64,000 nt of DNA from Marinomonas polaris DSM 16579 (GCF_900129155.1 NZ_FQVF01000004.1:284482-348481), one strand, 5' to 3'; counted from the stretch's first letter, positions 46,883-56,574 are shown. Program-made: numbers and translations. The notes: generated from the letters alone by a model not told the origin.

Positions 46883-48448
46883 TTAAGAACGAATTTCTTT
46901 GGCAACGACAATCCCCAAGCGTTTCGCCAAGCGCGCTAGGTTTGCGCGATCCATAGACAGCTGTTGAGCAGCCTGGGTCCAGTTCCCTTCACTTTCTTCT
47001 AGCGCTTTACGGATTAGATTACGTTGATAAGTCTCTGTTTCTAAACGTAAATCTATTGTTTGTTGCTTGTCTAAGACTTGCTGTGATGTTTCGGCATTCT
47101 GTATCTTTTCTTGGGAACTATTATCGATTTGTAACCCTGTTAAATGCGCTGATGAAATAACTGTAATCCCTGTTGCATTGTCCGCTTTGGCGAAAAGCGC
47201 AGCGCGGGAGATGACGTGCTCTAGCTCACGTACATTTCCAGGCCAGTGATAAGCTTCGAGCATGCCAATAGCTGATGCGGATAAAGTCAGTTGCTGCAGG
47301 CCTAACTTTCGACGGAAGCGCTCAGCGAAGAATCCGGCCAACAATGGAACATCGCCTTGTCTGTCACGTAACGCAGGAACTTGAATCGGGAAGACGCTAA
47401 GGCGATGGAATAAATCCGCACGAAAACGATGTTCTGCCACTTCGGTTTCTAAATGTCGGTTGGTTGCAGCAATAATGCGCACGTTTACTTTGCGAATTTG
47501 ATCTTTACCAACTGCTTGGATCTCTTGATTTTGAATAGCGCGAAGCAAAGTTCCCTGCACCTCTAAAGGTAATTCGCCAATTTCATCGAGCAACAAGGTT
47601 CCACCATCGGCCAATAGAAACTTACCATCTCGATCTCGATCCGCGCCGGTAAAAGCACCTTTCACATGACCAAAAAGCTCACTTTCGATGAGATGATGCG
47701 GAATCGCTGCGCAGTTCACATACACCATCGGCGCATCAGAACGGGCAGAGTGCTCATGCAGCGATCTTGCAACAAGCTCTTTACCTACGCCTGTTTCACC
47801 TTCGATCAAGATAGAAAAGTCTGACGGTGCGACCAGATTGATTGACTGTTTGAGATCTTGCATGGCCTTGCTTTGGCCGATCATCTCGCTGCTTTGTTCA
47901 CCCATCACTTTCAATACGTTTTGAGCATGTTGCGATTGGTTTTCTAATTGCTCCATCAAGATCGCGGTATTTAGCGTCATGGCCGCCATGGTGCCGATGA
48001 TTTCTAACGCACGCGCGTCGATATCATCAAACACGCCCGGCATGATGCTGTCTAACGTCACCACGCCAATCAATTTACCTTCTAAATACAGCGGCACGCC
48101 CATGCAGGAATGCACAGGCAGATTCTCGTCGTGGCCTGACACCATACCATCGTAAGGATCAGGAAGAGACGAGTCAGCAGGAAAACGCACCGGATAATGG
48201 CCGCTACTAATCGCTTTCAAACGCGGGTGTTCATCGATAATAAAGCGACGTCCCATCAGGTCTTCCGATAAGCCTCGCTGGGCAAGCGGCGTCAGAATGC
48301 CATTGTTATTCGACAATAAAACCACGGCATCACAATTGATAGTCGCACGCACGGCATAAACCAGTTGTTCGAAGCGATTAGGCTGCGTCACCGCGCTAGC
48401 AAGATCAAGGGCAAAGCTAAGTAAGGCGTTATTAGAAACCTGCTTCAT
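46883..48448 (-). CDS. norR: NorR nitric-oxide-responsive sigma-54 activator
   Basis: A 521-residue enhancer-binding protein. The N-terminal GAF domain carries GRRFIIDEHPRL and FPADSSLPDPYDGM, the conserved iron-ligand region of NorR. The AAA+ domain has Walker A GETGVGKE, the sigma-54 contact loop GAFTGA and Walker B GGTLLLDEIGEL. A Fis-type helix-turn-helix ends it (NWTQAAQQLSMDRANLARLAKRLGI). Start 48448 aligns with E. coli NorR; an in-frame ATG at 48505 would run into a NorR site. It is divergent from hmp. Confidence 0.93.
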   Translation of the reverse strand: MKQVSNNALLSFALDLASAVTQPNRFEQLVYAVRATINCDAVVLLSNNNGILTPLAQRGLSEDLMGRRFIIDEHPRLKAISSGHYPVRFPADSSLPDPYDGMVSGHDENLPVHSCMGVPLYLEGKLIGVVTLDSIMPGVFDDIDARALEIIGTMAAMTLNTAILMEQLENQSQHAQNVLKVMGEQSSEMIGQSKAMQDLKQSINLVAPSDFSILIEGETGVGKELVARSLHEHSARSDAPMVYVNCAAIPHHLIESELFGHVKGAFTGADRDRDGKFLLADGGTLLLDEIGELPLEVQGTLLRAIQNQEIQAVGKDQIRKVNVRIIAATNRHLETEVAEHRFRADLFHRLSVFPIQVPALRDRQGDVPLLAGFFAERFRRKLGLQQLTLSASAIGMLEAYHWPGNVRELEHVISRAALFAKADNATGITVISSAHLTGLQIDNSSQEKIQNAETSQQVLDKQQTIDLRLETETYQRNLIRKALEESEGNWTQAAQQLSMDRANLARLAKRLGIVVAKEIRS

Positions 48449-48479
48449 GGATATCGGCTCATAGGGCGAATTATTTTTC

Positions 48480-48494
48480 GTGTCAATTTGACTC
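48480..48494. promoter_or_regulatory. NorR enhancer site A
   Basis: GTGTCAATTTGACTC contains the GT-N7-AC core described for NorR within an inverted repeat (GTCAA/TTGAC). It lies between norR and hmp. Confidence 0.75.
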
Positions 48495-48523
48495 AAACAT
48501 ACCATATAGACTTTCTTTTTGGT

Positions 48524-48538
48524 GAGTCTTATTGACTC
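48524..48538. promoter_or_regulatory. NorR enhancer site B
   Basis: GAGTCTTATTGACTC is a palindrome with a GT-N7-AC core, 44 bp centre-to-centre from site A, a spacing close to four helical turns. Confidence 0.75.
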
Positions 48539-48589
48539 TAATTTTTATATTAAAAACATAAACCACTGATTTTATTATCAATTATAAGT

Positions 48590-48605
48590 TGGCACGAGCT
48601 TCGCT
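48590..48605 (+). promoter_or_regulatory. Sigma-54 promoter of hmp
   Basis: TGGCACGAGCTTCGCT has the invariant GG-N10-GC of -24/-12 promoters (GG 48591-48592, GC 48603-48604). It lies 51 bases before the hmp start and downstream of the NorR sites. Confidence 0.9.
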
Positions 48606-48655
48606 ATAGAAGAGTTAAGAAAGCATTTATTCGTACTCTTAGAAAAGGAAATAAC

Positions 48656-49846
48656 ATGTTAACTCAACACCATATAGACACTGTCAAAGCTACTATTCCA
48701 CTTCTTGCTTCTGCAGGAACCGCGATTACTGAGCATTTTTATCAACGCATGTTCTCTCATAATCCAGAGCTAAAAGATGTATTCAACATGACCCACCAAA
48801 GAACTGGTGGTCAACCTGCGGCTTTGTTCAATGCCATCGCGGCATACGCAACACATATCGATAATCTCGAAGTACTTACCAGTGCCGTGATGCGTATAGC
48901 TCATAAGCACACCAGTTTTAATATCCAACCGAGTCAATATGACATCGTTGGTCATCACCTTATTGAAACCTTGCGTGAACTCGCTCCAGATGCTTTTACC
49001 AAAGACGTAGAAGAAGCATGGGTAGCGGCTTACATGCAATTAGCTGGGATATTTATTCAAGTCGAAGGTGATCTTTATAAAGAACGCGCTGCCCAACTTG
49101 GCGGCTGGAAAGACTTCCGCCGTTTCCGTGTAGCCTCCAAAACACCAGAATCTGATTTGGTTACCAGCTTTGTGTTTGAGCCTGTGGATGGCGGCGCAGT
49201 AATTGACTATCAGCCAGGGCAATATTTGGGCGTTAAGTTACATCCAAAAGGCAATGAGTTCGATGAGATACGTCAATACTCTTTATCAACAACACCAAAT
49301 GGCAAAAACTATCGCATCAGTGTAAAACGCGAAGGCACAGGTGATATCGCGGGTGTTATGTCGAATTACCTTCATGACCATTTAAACGTCGGCGATGAAA
49401 TTGAAGCCATGCCACCTGCAGGCGATTTCGTTTTCCAAGACAAGCAAACGCCTGTTGTACTGATTTCTGGAGGCGTTGGCTTAACGCCAATGCAAGCCAT
49501 GCTGAATACACTCGCCAAACAGCAATACAGCCATCCTGTAAGCTATTTACACGCTTGTGCTCATCAAGGTCAGCATTCCTTCAAAGAACACGTAAACAGC
49601 CTAAAAAGCCAGCTAAATCTGTCTGTTCATACTTGGTATGAGCAAGCGGACAGCGAAGAAGAAGGAGTGTTAAACGGCATGATGCAACTAGAAGCCATCA
49701 AAGACAGCTTGCCGCTGACGAATGGCGAGTTCTATTTATGCGGGCCTGTTGGCTTCATGATGTTTGTTAAACAGCAGCTCTTAACGCTTGGTGTGGAAGC
49801 AGACCGAATTCATTACGAATTGTTCGGCCCACATCAAGAGGTTTGA
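48656..49846 (+). CDS. hmp: Flavohaemoprotein, nitric oxide dioxygenase
   Basis: A 396-residue protein. The N-terminal globin has the proximal His in AHKHTSFNIQPSQYDIVG. The FAD-binding domain has the EIRQYSLST motif, and the NAD(P) domain has VVLISGGVGLTPM and FYLCGPVGFM. It converts NO and O2 to nitrate with NAD(P)H. The length equals E. coli Hmp (396). AAGGAA precedes the ATG. Control by NorR through the sigma-54 promoter upstream is strongly suggested, unlike E. coli where NsrR controls hmp. Confidence 0.96.
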   Translation: MLTQHHIDTVKATIPLLASAGTAITEHFYQRMFSHNPELKDVFNMTHQRTGGQPAALFNAIAAYATHIDNLEVLTSAVMRIAHKHTSFNIQPSQYDIVGHHLIETLRELAPDAFTKDVEEAWVAAYMQLAGIFIQVEGDLYKERAAQLGGWKDFRRFRVASKTPESDLVTSFVFEPVDGGAVIDYQPGQYLGVKLHPKGNEFDEIRQYSLSTTPNGKNYRISVKREGTGDIAGVMSNYLHDHLNVGDEIEAMPPAGDFVFQDKQTPVVLISGGVGLTPMQAMLNTLAKQQYSHPVSYLHACAHQGQHSFKEHVNSLKSQLNLSVHTWYEQADSEEEGVLNGMMQLEAIKDSLPLTNGEFYLCGPVGFMMFVKQQLLTLGVEADRIHYELFGPHQEV

Positions 49847-49878
49847 TAAACAAGTAATACTCTAAGTTGAAAAACAAA

Positions 49879-49910
49879 AAAGCATGAGTAACCGATGATA
49901 CTCATGCTTT
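49879..49910. terminator. Bidirectional terminator between hmp and GST gene
   Basis: AAAGCATGAGTA and TACTCATGCTTT form a perfect 12-bp stem with an 8-base loop, flanked by A-rich and T-rich tracts on both sides. Confidence 0.92.
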
Positions 49911-49929
49911 ATTTTATTTAGACATTTGA

Positions 49930-50571
49930 TTATGACTGAGCAAGCAACAAAGCTTGCTCTTTTTCCTCCACCCTTGTGAAGGAAGAACGAGAGGTGACAC
50001 GTTCAATGTAAGCGTCGACCACTGGATTCGTCGTAATGAGTCCAAACATGCGGCACCATTTCAAACTCAATCCCCAAAGAATATCCACTGCATACATCTC
50101 CTCTCCCAATAAATAAGGACCTTTGGCGATTTGATCGAATAGCGTTTGCAGCATTTTATCAAAGCTACCATAGGATGATTGAGACGCTGCGACTTCAGGG
50201 CGATTAAACGCTTTGTCGATCACAGCGGGTTCAAAACTGCTGCCTTGATAGGCCATCCAACGTAAATAAGCACCACGTTTTGGATCATTGAAAGCAGGCG
50301 CGAGTCCTTTTTCAGGAAACAGATCGGCCAAGTAGGTGTAACAAGCAACTTGTTCTGTAACCACAGTGCCGTTATGAACAAGGGTTGGAAATTTCCCCAA
50401 AGGATTGATAGCGAGAAACTCTGGTTGTTGATTTTCACCGGCTTTGAAATTCAGCACTTTCATGTCATAGGGAATCCCCAACTCTTCCAGCAATACCCAA
50501 ATGCCAGTGCCTCGGGTTTGTGAAGCATGGTACAGGGTGATGGTGTCTTGGTTGCTTTGAATCTCGCTCAT
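49930..50571 (-). CDS. Glutathione S-transferase family protein
   Basis: A 213-residue GST. The N-terminal thioredoxin-like domain begins ITLYHASQTRGTGIWVLLEELGIPY and has the cis-Pro/glutathione motif GKFPTLVHNGTVVTEQVA. The helical C-terminal domain contains GPYLLGEEMYAVDILWG. It is divergent from a WYL-domain regulator with a palindromic operator between them. The substrate is unknown, but electrophile detoxification is likely. Confidence 0.9.
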   Translation of the reverse strand: MSEIQSNQDTITLYHASQTRGTGIWVLLEELGIPYDMKVLNFKAGENQQPEFLAINPLGKFPTLVHNGTVVTEQVACYTYLADLFPEKGLAPAFNDPKRGAYLRWMAYQGSSFEPAVIDKAFNRPEVAASQSSYGSFDKMLQTLFDQIAKGPYLLGEEMYAVDILWGLSLKWCRMFGLITTNPVVDAYIERVTSRSSFTRVEEKEQALLLAQS

Positions 50572-50633
50572 ATCCGTTACCTCAAATAGGTTGTTAGATC
50601 ATTTTTGGTGGTTACATGAGCTATATTAGTGAC

Positions 50634-50660
50634 TAAACCTGACATCTAGTGTCAGGTTTA
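50634..50660. promoter_or_regulatory. Palindromic operator between GST and WYL regulator genes
   Basis: AAACCTGACA and TGTCAGGTTT form a perfect 10-bp inverted repeat around TCTAG, extended by a further T/A pair. TGACA/TGTCA arms are common for YafY/DeoR-like regulators. It lies 63 bases upstream of the GST start. Confidence 0.85.
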
Positions 50661-50751
50661 TACTTTATACTGGCGAAATAACACTCGCTCAATGCTGTTA
50701 GTTGGCAAGATGACTTAGCTCGACGACAAAGAACAGCGAAAGGAGAATCTC

Positions 50752-51729
50752 ATGCGAGCCAGCCGAATACTCAAAATGCTGATGATGTTGCAAACCCACG
50801 AGAAGGTCACGGCTGCAGAATTGGCTGACGCCTGTGAAACCTCTATTCGTACGGTTTATCGGGATATCGAAGCACTTAGCGCCATTGGCGTCCCCGTCTA
50901 CAGCGAACAAGGAGTGCAAGGTGGCTATCGGTTGTTGCAAGGTTATCGCACCCGTTTGAATGGGCTTTCCGCCAAAGAAGCAGAAACACTGTTTTTAGCC
51001 GGGTTGTCTGGTCCTGCGCAAAAAATGGGGATAGACACCCTCCTTGCCGATGCTCAATTAAAGTTAAAGGCCGCCTTACCAGAAAACATACGACCAGAAA
51101 TCGACCGCTTACAAAGTCGATTTTTGCTCGATGCGCCCAATTGGTTTTCTGACGATGAAAAAGTCACTTACTTGCCAGACTTAATGACAGCGGTATTAGA
51201 ACAACGCTGTGTTGTCATGCAATATCAAAGCTGGAAAGGCGAAATTAATCGCCAGCTACAACCTCTGGGCATCGTTTTAAAAGGCGGTCAGTGGTATTTG
51301 CTCGCGCAGGTAGAGAAGGACGTTCGGACATATAGAGTGTCTCGTATTGAGTCATTAACCTTATTGGATGAAGTATTCGAACGCCCCAAAGACTTCAATT
51401 TAGCAGCGTTTTGGCAGGATAGTTTACGTCGTATGGAAACGATTCAATTTCCGATTATCGCTGAGGTGCGTTTAACCGTTTTGGGGCTGAAGATCATGCA
51501 ATACGTATGCTCTTCTTATGCGGTAAATCAAGCTCAGATAGAACCAATGGACGAATCAGGTTGGCACCGAGCCAGATTTCCAGTGGGCGAATCAGTACAC
51601 GGTTGTGCTGAACTCTTACGCTTTGGGGCAGAGCTGGAAGTGATTGGCCCACCAGAACTGCGGGCAGAAATGGAGAAGATGGTGTCATCCTTAGCAAGGC
51701 TTTATCAACAAGATGCGGCTCGCTCTTGA
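50752..51729 (+). CDS. YafY-type HTH/WYL domain transcriptional regulator
   Basis: A 325-residue regulator. The N-terminal HTH_11 domain is RASRILKMLMMLQTHEKVTAAELADACETSIRTVYRDIEAL. The WYL domain contains QPLGIVLKGGQWYLLAQ and RTYRVSRI. AAAGGAGA lies before the ATG. It is divergent from the GST gene and probably binds the CTGACA palindrome between them. The effector is unknown; WYL domains sense small molecules or nucleic acid. Confidence 0.9.
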   Translation: MRASRILKMLMMLQTHEKVTAAELADACETSIRTVYRDIEALSAIGVPVYSEQGVQGGYRLLQGYRTRLNGLSAKEAETLFLAGLSGPAQKMGIDTLLADAQLKLKAALPENIRPEIDRLQSRFLLDAPNWFSDDEKVTYLPDLMTAVLEQRCVVMQYQSWKGEINRQLQPLGIVLKGGQWYLLAQVEKDVRTYRVSRIESLTLLDEVFERPKDFNLAAFWQDSLRRMETIQFPIIAEVRLTVLGLKIMQYVCSSYAVNQAQIEPMDESGWHRARFPVGESVHGCAELLRFGAELEVIGPPELRAEMEKMVSSLARLYQQDAARS

Positions 51730-51744
51730 AGTAATTGAATAAAT

Positions 51745-52905
51745 TCAGGCTTCTTGCTTAAACGGCAACAAGGCGTGAGTATCTCGATGGTACTCACGCA
51801 CGGCTTGGGCTTCTTCCTCGCAGAAGTTACCAATAGCATCACGGAAACCTTCATGGGCGATGTAGTGAATGCTGTGGCTGAACACAGGTTCAAAACCACG
51901 GGCGATCTTGTGTTCCCCTTGAGTGCCTGGATCAAAATGCTGTAAGCCTTTTTCTAGGCAAAATTCGATACCTTGGTAGTAACAAGCTTCAAAATGCAGG
52001 CAATCCACTTCTTCCATACAACCCCAATAACGACCATACAAAGAATGATCGTCGAAGAAACACCAAGACGCAGCTATGGCTTCTTCATCGCGAAAGGCTT
52101 GGACCAAGAGTATTTGATCGCCCATATTTTCGGCTAATTGACCAAAGAATTCGCGAGTAAGGTAACCTTGCTGGCCACGTTTGGCGTAAGTGGATTGGTA
52201 ACACAGGTAAAAGAAATCGATTTCTGCCGAGGTCAAATCGTTGCCTAGGGTTCGAGTCAATGTGATGCCTTCCTTAGCAACCTTGTCTCGTTCCTTACGC
52301 GCGGTTTTGCGTTTACGACTGGAGAAGTGTGACAAATAGTCTTCCATGTCTTTGTAATCACGATTAAACCAATGGAACTGACAAGAAATTCGGTGCAGTA
52401 GGTCTTTATTTGGTGCGAATAACGCCGCGTGTTCAGGCTTGGTAAATAACAGATGCCAGCTTGAAAACTCTCGTTCTTGGTTGGCTTGAGTCATTAATTC
52501 TGCAAGCGCTGGGTACAGATGAGAAAACTGTACATCATCGCCTTTAGGATCAAGGTGAGAGAAGATCCGTAAGCCTGTCACAGGAGAAAAAGGAATCGCC
52601 CAAATACGCTTAGGAAAGTAACGCATGCCATAGCGTTGGTAGGCATCTGCCCAAGACCAATCGAAGACAAATTCACCCTGCGAGTGGGTTTTCAAATAGG
52701 TTGGGGCGATGGCCAATGGGCTGTCATCGTCATCCATCACCAGCAAGTATTCTGGATACCAGCCCGTTCCGTCACCAATACTTTTGCTTTGCTCTAACGC
52801 CTGATGAAAAGCAAATTGCGCAAAAGGATAACGTGTTTCTCCAATAGCCTCTTGCCATTTGGCTTCACCTATTTGATCGACAGAGTTGAACCATTGCGCT
52901 TTCAT
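51745..52905 (-). CDS. DUF482 / FemAB-like GNAT acyltransferase
   Basis: A 386-residue protein of the DUF482 (peptidogalycan biosynthesis-like, GNAT superfamily) family. Recognisable stretches are FVFDWSWADAYQRYGMRYFPK, CQFHWFNRDYKDMEDYLSHFSSRKRKTARKERD and FDPGTQGEHKIARGFEP near the end. AAAGGA lies before the ATG. The family is widespread in proteobacteria but its acceptor is not established. It lies downstream of hemF-aroE in the same direction with a 65-base gap. Confidence 0.87.
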   Translation of the reverse strand: MKAQWFNSVDQIGEAKWQEAIGETRYPFAQFAFHQALEQSKSIGDGTGWYPEYLLVMDDDDSPLAIAPTYLKTHSQGEFVFDWSWADAYQRYGMRYFPKRIWAIPFSPVTGLRIFSHLDPKGDDVQFSHLYPALAELMTQANQEREFSSWHLLFTKPEHAALFAPNKDLLHRISCQFHWFNRDYKDMEDYLSHFSSRKRKTARKERDKVAKEGITLTRTLGNDLTSAEIDFFYLCYQSTYAKRGQQGYLTREFFGQLAENMGDQILLVQAFRDEEAIAASWCFFDDHSLYGRYWGCMEEVDCLHFEACYYQGIEFCLEKGLQHFDPGTQGEHKIARGFEPVFSHSIHYIAHEGFRDAIGNFCEEEAQAVREYHRDTHALLPFKQEA

Positions 52906-52970
52906 ACTACTTTCCTTTATGACGCTTATTTCGCTGATTCACTTAATTTCACTGATTAACATTTCACTGA

Positions 52971-53783
52971 TTAGTAAGCGGCTTCCATTTGTTCGCGCAT
53001 AGCATCAACCAAACTGGCGGTTTCAGGTCGAATTTGCCGCCACAGATAAAAAGCTTCTGCAGCTTGGCCAACCAACATTCCAAGACCATCGGCACCATCG
53101 GCACCGCGCTCATGGGCCCACTGTAAAAACACCGTGCGTTCTTTGCCGTACATCATGTCGTAGCACCATGTATCAGCGTTTATTAATTCATCTTTTAATG
53201 GTGGTAAACTGCCAGACAAGCTCGCCGAAGTACCATTGATAATAATATCAAAAGGGCCTTCTAACGCTTCGAAAGACGAAGCTAAACAATCAAATTGATC
53301 AGCCAATAATTGTGCTTTCTCGACTGTACGATTCGCAATGGTGACAGATTCTGGGTTCTCAGCTAAAACAGGTTCAAGTACACCACGAACTGCGCCACCA
53401 GCGCCCAGTAGAAGAATGCGTTTATCCGTTAAACTCTGACCATGATTATGGATAATGTCGCGAACCATACCGATTCCGTCTGTATTGTCGCCGAACAGGT
53501 CGCCATTTTTACCCATTAGCAAAGTATTCACCGCACCGGCTTGTTTTGCCCGTTGGCTTAAAATATCGCACATAGCGTATGCGCGTTCTTTAAACGGCAC
53601 CGTAATATTCAGACCTTTTCCGTCTTTTTCAAAAAAGTCTCTGACTTGGTTTTCAAATTCAACCTCGTCACCAAGTAAGGTCGAATACACCAAGGCTTGA
53701 TTTGTCAGCGTAGCAAAGTGCGCATGAATACTAGGTGATTTACTGTGAGCAATCGGATTTCCAACAACAGCGTATTGATCCAA
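52971..53783 (-). CDS. aroE: Shikimate dehydrogenase
   Basis: A 270-residue enzyme of normal AroE length. It has VVGNPIAHSKSPSIHAHF at the N-terminus, NITVPFKERAY (catalytic Lys), GAVNTL, DNTDGIG (catalytic Asp), LLLGAGGAVRGV and NRTVEKA (NADP site), and DGLGMLVGQAAEAFYLW at the end. It reduces 3-dehydroshikimate. The start is TTG with GAGGA six bases upstream. It follows hemF by 26 bases, a conserved gene order in gammaproteobacteria. Confidence 0.95.
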   Translation of the reverse strand: MDQYAVVGNPIAHSKSPSIHAHFATLTNQALVYSTLLGDEVEFENQVRDFFEKDGKGLNITVPFKERAYAMCDILSQRAKQAGAVNTLLMGKNGDLFGDNTDGIGMVRDIIHNHGQSLTDKRILLLGAGGAVRGVLEPVLAENPESVTIANRTVEKAQLLADQFDCLASSFEALEGPFDIIINGTSASLSGSLPPLKDELINADTWCYDMMYGKERTVFLQWAHERGADGADGLGMLVGQAAEAFYLWRQIRPETASLVDAMREQMEAAY

Positions 53784-53809
53784 AATTTATCCTCTTCGTT
53801 GTTCTTCAA

Positions 53810-54778
<969 letters not shown>

Positions 54779-54799
54779 TTAAAAACAAAACAAATAAAA

Positions 54800-54821
54800 A
54801 CGGCCTAATCATTTAGGCCGT
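54800..54821 (-). terminator. Terminator of the lipid A acyltransferase gene
   Basis: ACGGCCTAA and TTAGGCCGT form a perfect 9-bp stem with a 4-base loop. On the minus strand TTTTTATTTG follows. It insulates hemF from the upstream gene. Confidence 0.9.
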
Positions 54822-54879
54822 AGTTTATAACACTGAAAGAACATTTGTCGCGAAGGAACTTGTTAATAGAAGAGAGCCA

Positions 54880-55818
54880 TTAATAAAGATCTGAACCATC
54901 AGGACGCGTTCGTAAAAGATTTAGTACCCACATATATTGCTCAGGATGCTTAGATATCATCGCCTCAAGAGCTTGGTTCATAATGAGTGCATCGGTCTCT
55001 TCACTTCCACTAGGGAAATTTTCCAAGGGAGGTGAGATGAAAAGTTCGTATTTACCTAATTCTGCATTATATGCTGGCAACATCGGAACAACCTTCGCAT
55101 CAGTAAGGCTGGCCAATCGACCCAAGCCCTTCATTGTCGCCTTGTTGGACGCAAAAAAAGGCGTAAAAACGGAATGCTGGGCACCCAAATCTTCATCTGG
55201 TAAGTAATACCCAAGATAGCCTTCTTTAACTGATTTCATAAAAGGCTTAATACCTGCACTTCGGCAATACACGCGCGCACCATACCGAACCCGCTGAAGA
55301 TGGATCAACCAATTAAAAATAGGGTTTTTCTGAGTACGTATCATAGCAACGGTTTTATGACCTTTCGCAGTCAACATCACCCCAGCATAATCAATCGCCC
55401 AGCAGTGCGGCACCAGAGCAATCACATTCTGGTCACTTCTTAGCAGAGGAAATAAATGCTCTTCTCCAAAAATGACACAGCGATTTTCACAATGACGCTT
55501 GCTACGCACAATTAACTCACCATAGGCAATAAAATATTGGGCGGCGGTTTGAAAGCTTTTTTTAAGCAGAGTTTCTCTCTCTTCTAGCGTTTTGTCAGGA
55601 AAACAATGCTCTAAGTTCACCCTTGCTCTTTTTAATGCGCGACTCTTTGTATTAAGCAATCGACCAGCAATCCAACTCGCTAGCTTATCGCGCCAGCGCA
55701 AGGGGAAAAAAGCAATAAGCAACGAGACCAAGACACTAAACCATGTCAGCCAAAAGCGTGGGTGAAGAAACCGCCACTCAAAAGTAGGGTTATATGTATG
55801 CTTGTCGCCGTTGCTCAT
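54880..55818 (-). CDS. Lipid A late acyltransferase (LpxL/LpxM family)
   Basis: A 312-residue inner-membrane protein with an N-terminal hydrophobic helix (FWLTWFSVLVSLLIAFFP). The catalytic H-x4-D is HCWAID near the middle, and the later YYLPDEDLGAQHSVFTPFFA segment favours the LpxM/MsbB side over LpxL. It transfers a secondary acyl chain to Kdo2-lipid IVA or its acylated form. It is monocistronic, ends at a terminator and faces a TetR regulator gene in the same direction. Confidence 0.88.
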   Translation of the reverse strand: MSNGDKHTYNPTFEWRFLHPRFWLTWFSVLVSLLIAFFPLRWRDKLASWIAGRLLNTKSRALKRARVNLEHCFPDKTLEERETLLKKSFQTAAQYFIAYGELIVRSKRHCENRCVIFGEEHLFPLLRSDQNVIALVPHCWAIDYAGVMLTAKGHKTVAMIRTQKNPIFNWLIHLQRVRYGARVYCRSAGIKPFMKSVKEGYLGYYLPDEDLGAQHSVFTPFFASNKATMKGLGRLASLTDAKVVPMLPAYNAELGKYELFISPPLENFPSGSEETDALIMNQALEAMISKHPEQYMWVLNLLRTRPDGSDLY

Positions 55819-55913
55819 TCAGAGAGTATTCGCATAAATTGTGAAAACAACATGATACCTCAAACACTGTATATTGTTATATGCCCTGCTTTTAATTATT
55901 GAATGTACACGTT

Positions 55914-56477
55914 TTACTGGCAGCGAGCCTTCCAATCTGATAAAGCTCGATCAAAAAAATCAGGCTGATCCGTGCCTTGCACTAAAATGGAAGCACCATG
56001 TAAACAAGCTAATAGCTGACTGGCTTGTATCAATCCCAAATCTTCATCGATCTGATCTAAACGCACAAATACCTGCGAAAGCCAGTCTAAAATAAGCTGA
56101 TAAAACGCTGCTAATTCGATACAAACAGCTTCTGGCAAAATAGCTTTATTCGATGTCAGCATAGTGCATAAGCTCATATCACGCTGATCCACTATCTTGG
56201 CTTTGAAGCCCTTGATAAAACCATTTAACAAAATTTTAGGGGAAAACTTTTCATCTTTAGGGTTAGGCAATAGCTCGGAAAAGTCACTGGTATAACGCAC
56301 CATAACAGCCGATACCAAGTCACCTTTGGTCGGGTAGTGATAGTGAACACTCGCACTCTTTATCCCTACTGCTTCAGCAATGTCTCGAAAACTAAACGAA
56401 CTGTAACCGCCTTGAATAATAAAACGCTCGGCAGCATCCAGAATTTTGGTTTTGGTATCGTTTTTCTCAACGGTCAT
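55914..56477 (-). CDS. TetR/AcrR family transcriptional regulator
   Basis: A 187-residue regulator with the N-terminal TetR helix-turn-helix (TKTKILDAAERFIIQGGYSSFSFRDIAEAVGIKSASVHYHYPTKGDLV) and a helical ligand domain. It is divergent from the dihydrolipoyl dehydrogenase gene. Two identical 19-bp tetO-like operators lie in the intergenic gap, so it probably represses itself and that gene. The ligand is unknown. Confidence 0.92.
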   Translation of the reverse strand: MTVEKNDTKTKILDAAERFIIQGGYSSFSFRDIAEAVGIKSASVHYHYPTKGDLVSAVMVRYTSDFSELLPNPKDEKFSPKILLNGFIKGFKAKIVDQRDMSLCTMLTSNKAILPEAVCIELAAFYQLILDWLSQVFVRLDQIDEDLGLIQASQLLACLHGASILVQGTDQPDFFDRALSDWKARCQ

Positions 56478-56499
56478 GAATGTGTCTCATCGTCATGTT

Positions 56500-56518
56500 A
56501 TCTATCTAGTGATAGGTA
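56500..56518. promoter_or_regulatory. TetR-type operator, copy 1
   Basis: ATCTATCTAGTGATAGGTA contains the palindrome CTATC-TAGT-GATAG. It is identical to the copy at 56556-56574, with a 56-bp period, and lies 23 bases before the TetR gene. Confidence 0.85.
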
Positions 56519-56555
56519 TTTTATTGACCAAGCCTAAATACTCAAGTTATATTGC

Positions 56556-56574
56556 ATCTATCTAGTGATAGGTA
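56556..56574. promoter_or_regulatory. TetR-type operator, copy 2
   Basis: An exact copy of the 19-bp element at 56500-56518, 45 bases before the start chosen for the dihydrolipoyl dehydrogenase gene. It supports the later start, since a longer coding frame would overlap the operator. Confidence 0.85.

Noticed and set aside
48449..48505. N-terminal extension of norR to ATG 48505
   Set aside because: It would place NorR site A inside the coding sequence and adds 19 residues not present in known NorR; the MKQVSNN start aligns with the family.
56500..56574. tetO-like sites taken as a sign of tetracycline resistance
   Set aside because: The gene controlled is a dihydrolipoyl dehydrogenase, not an efflux pump or ribosomal protection protein.
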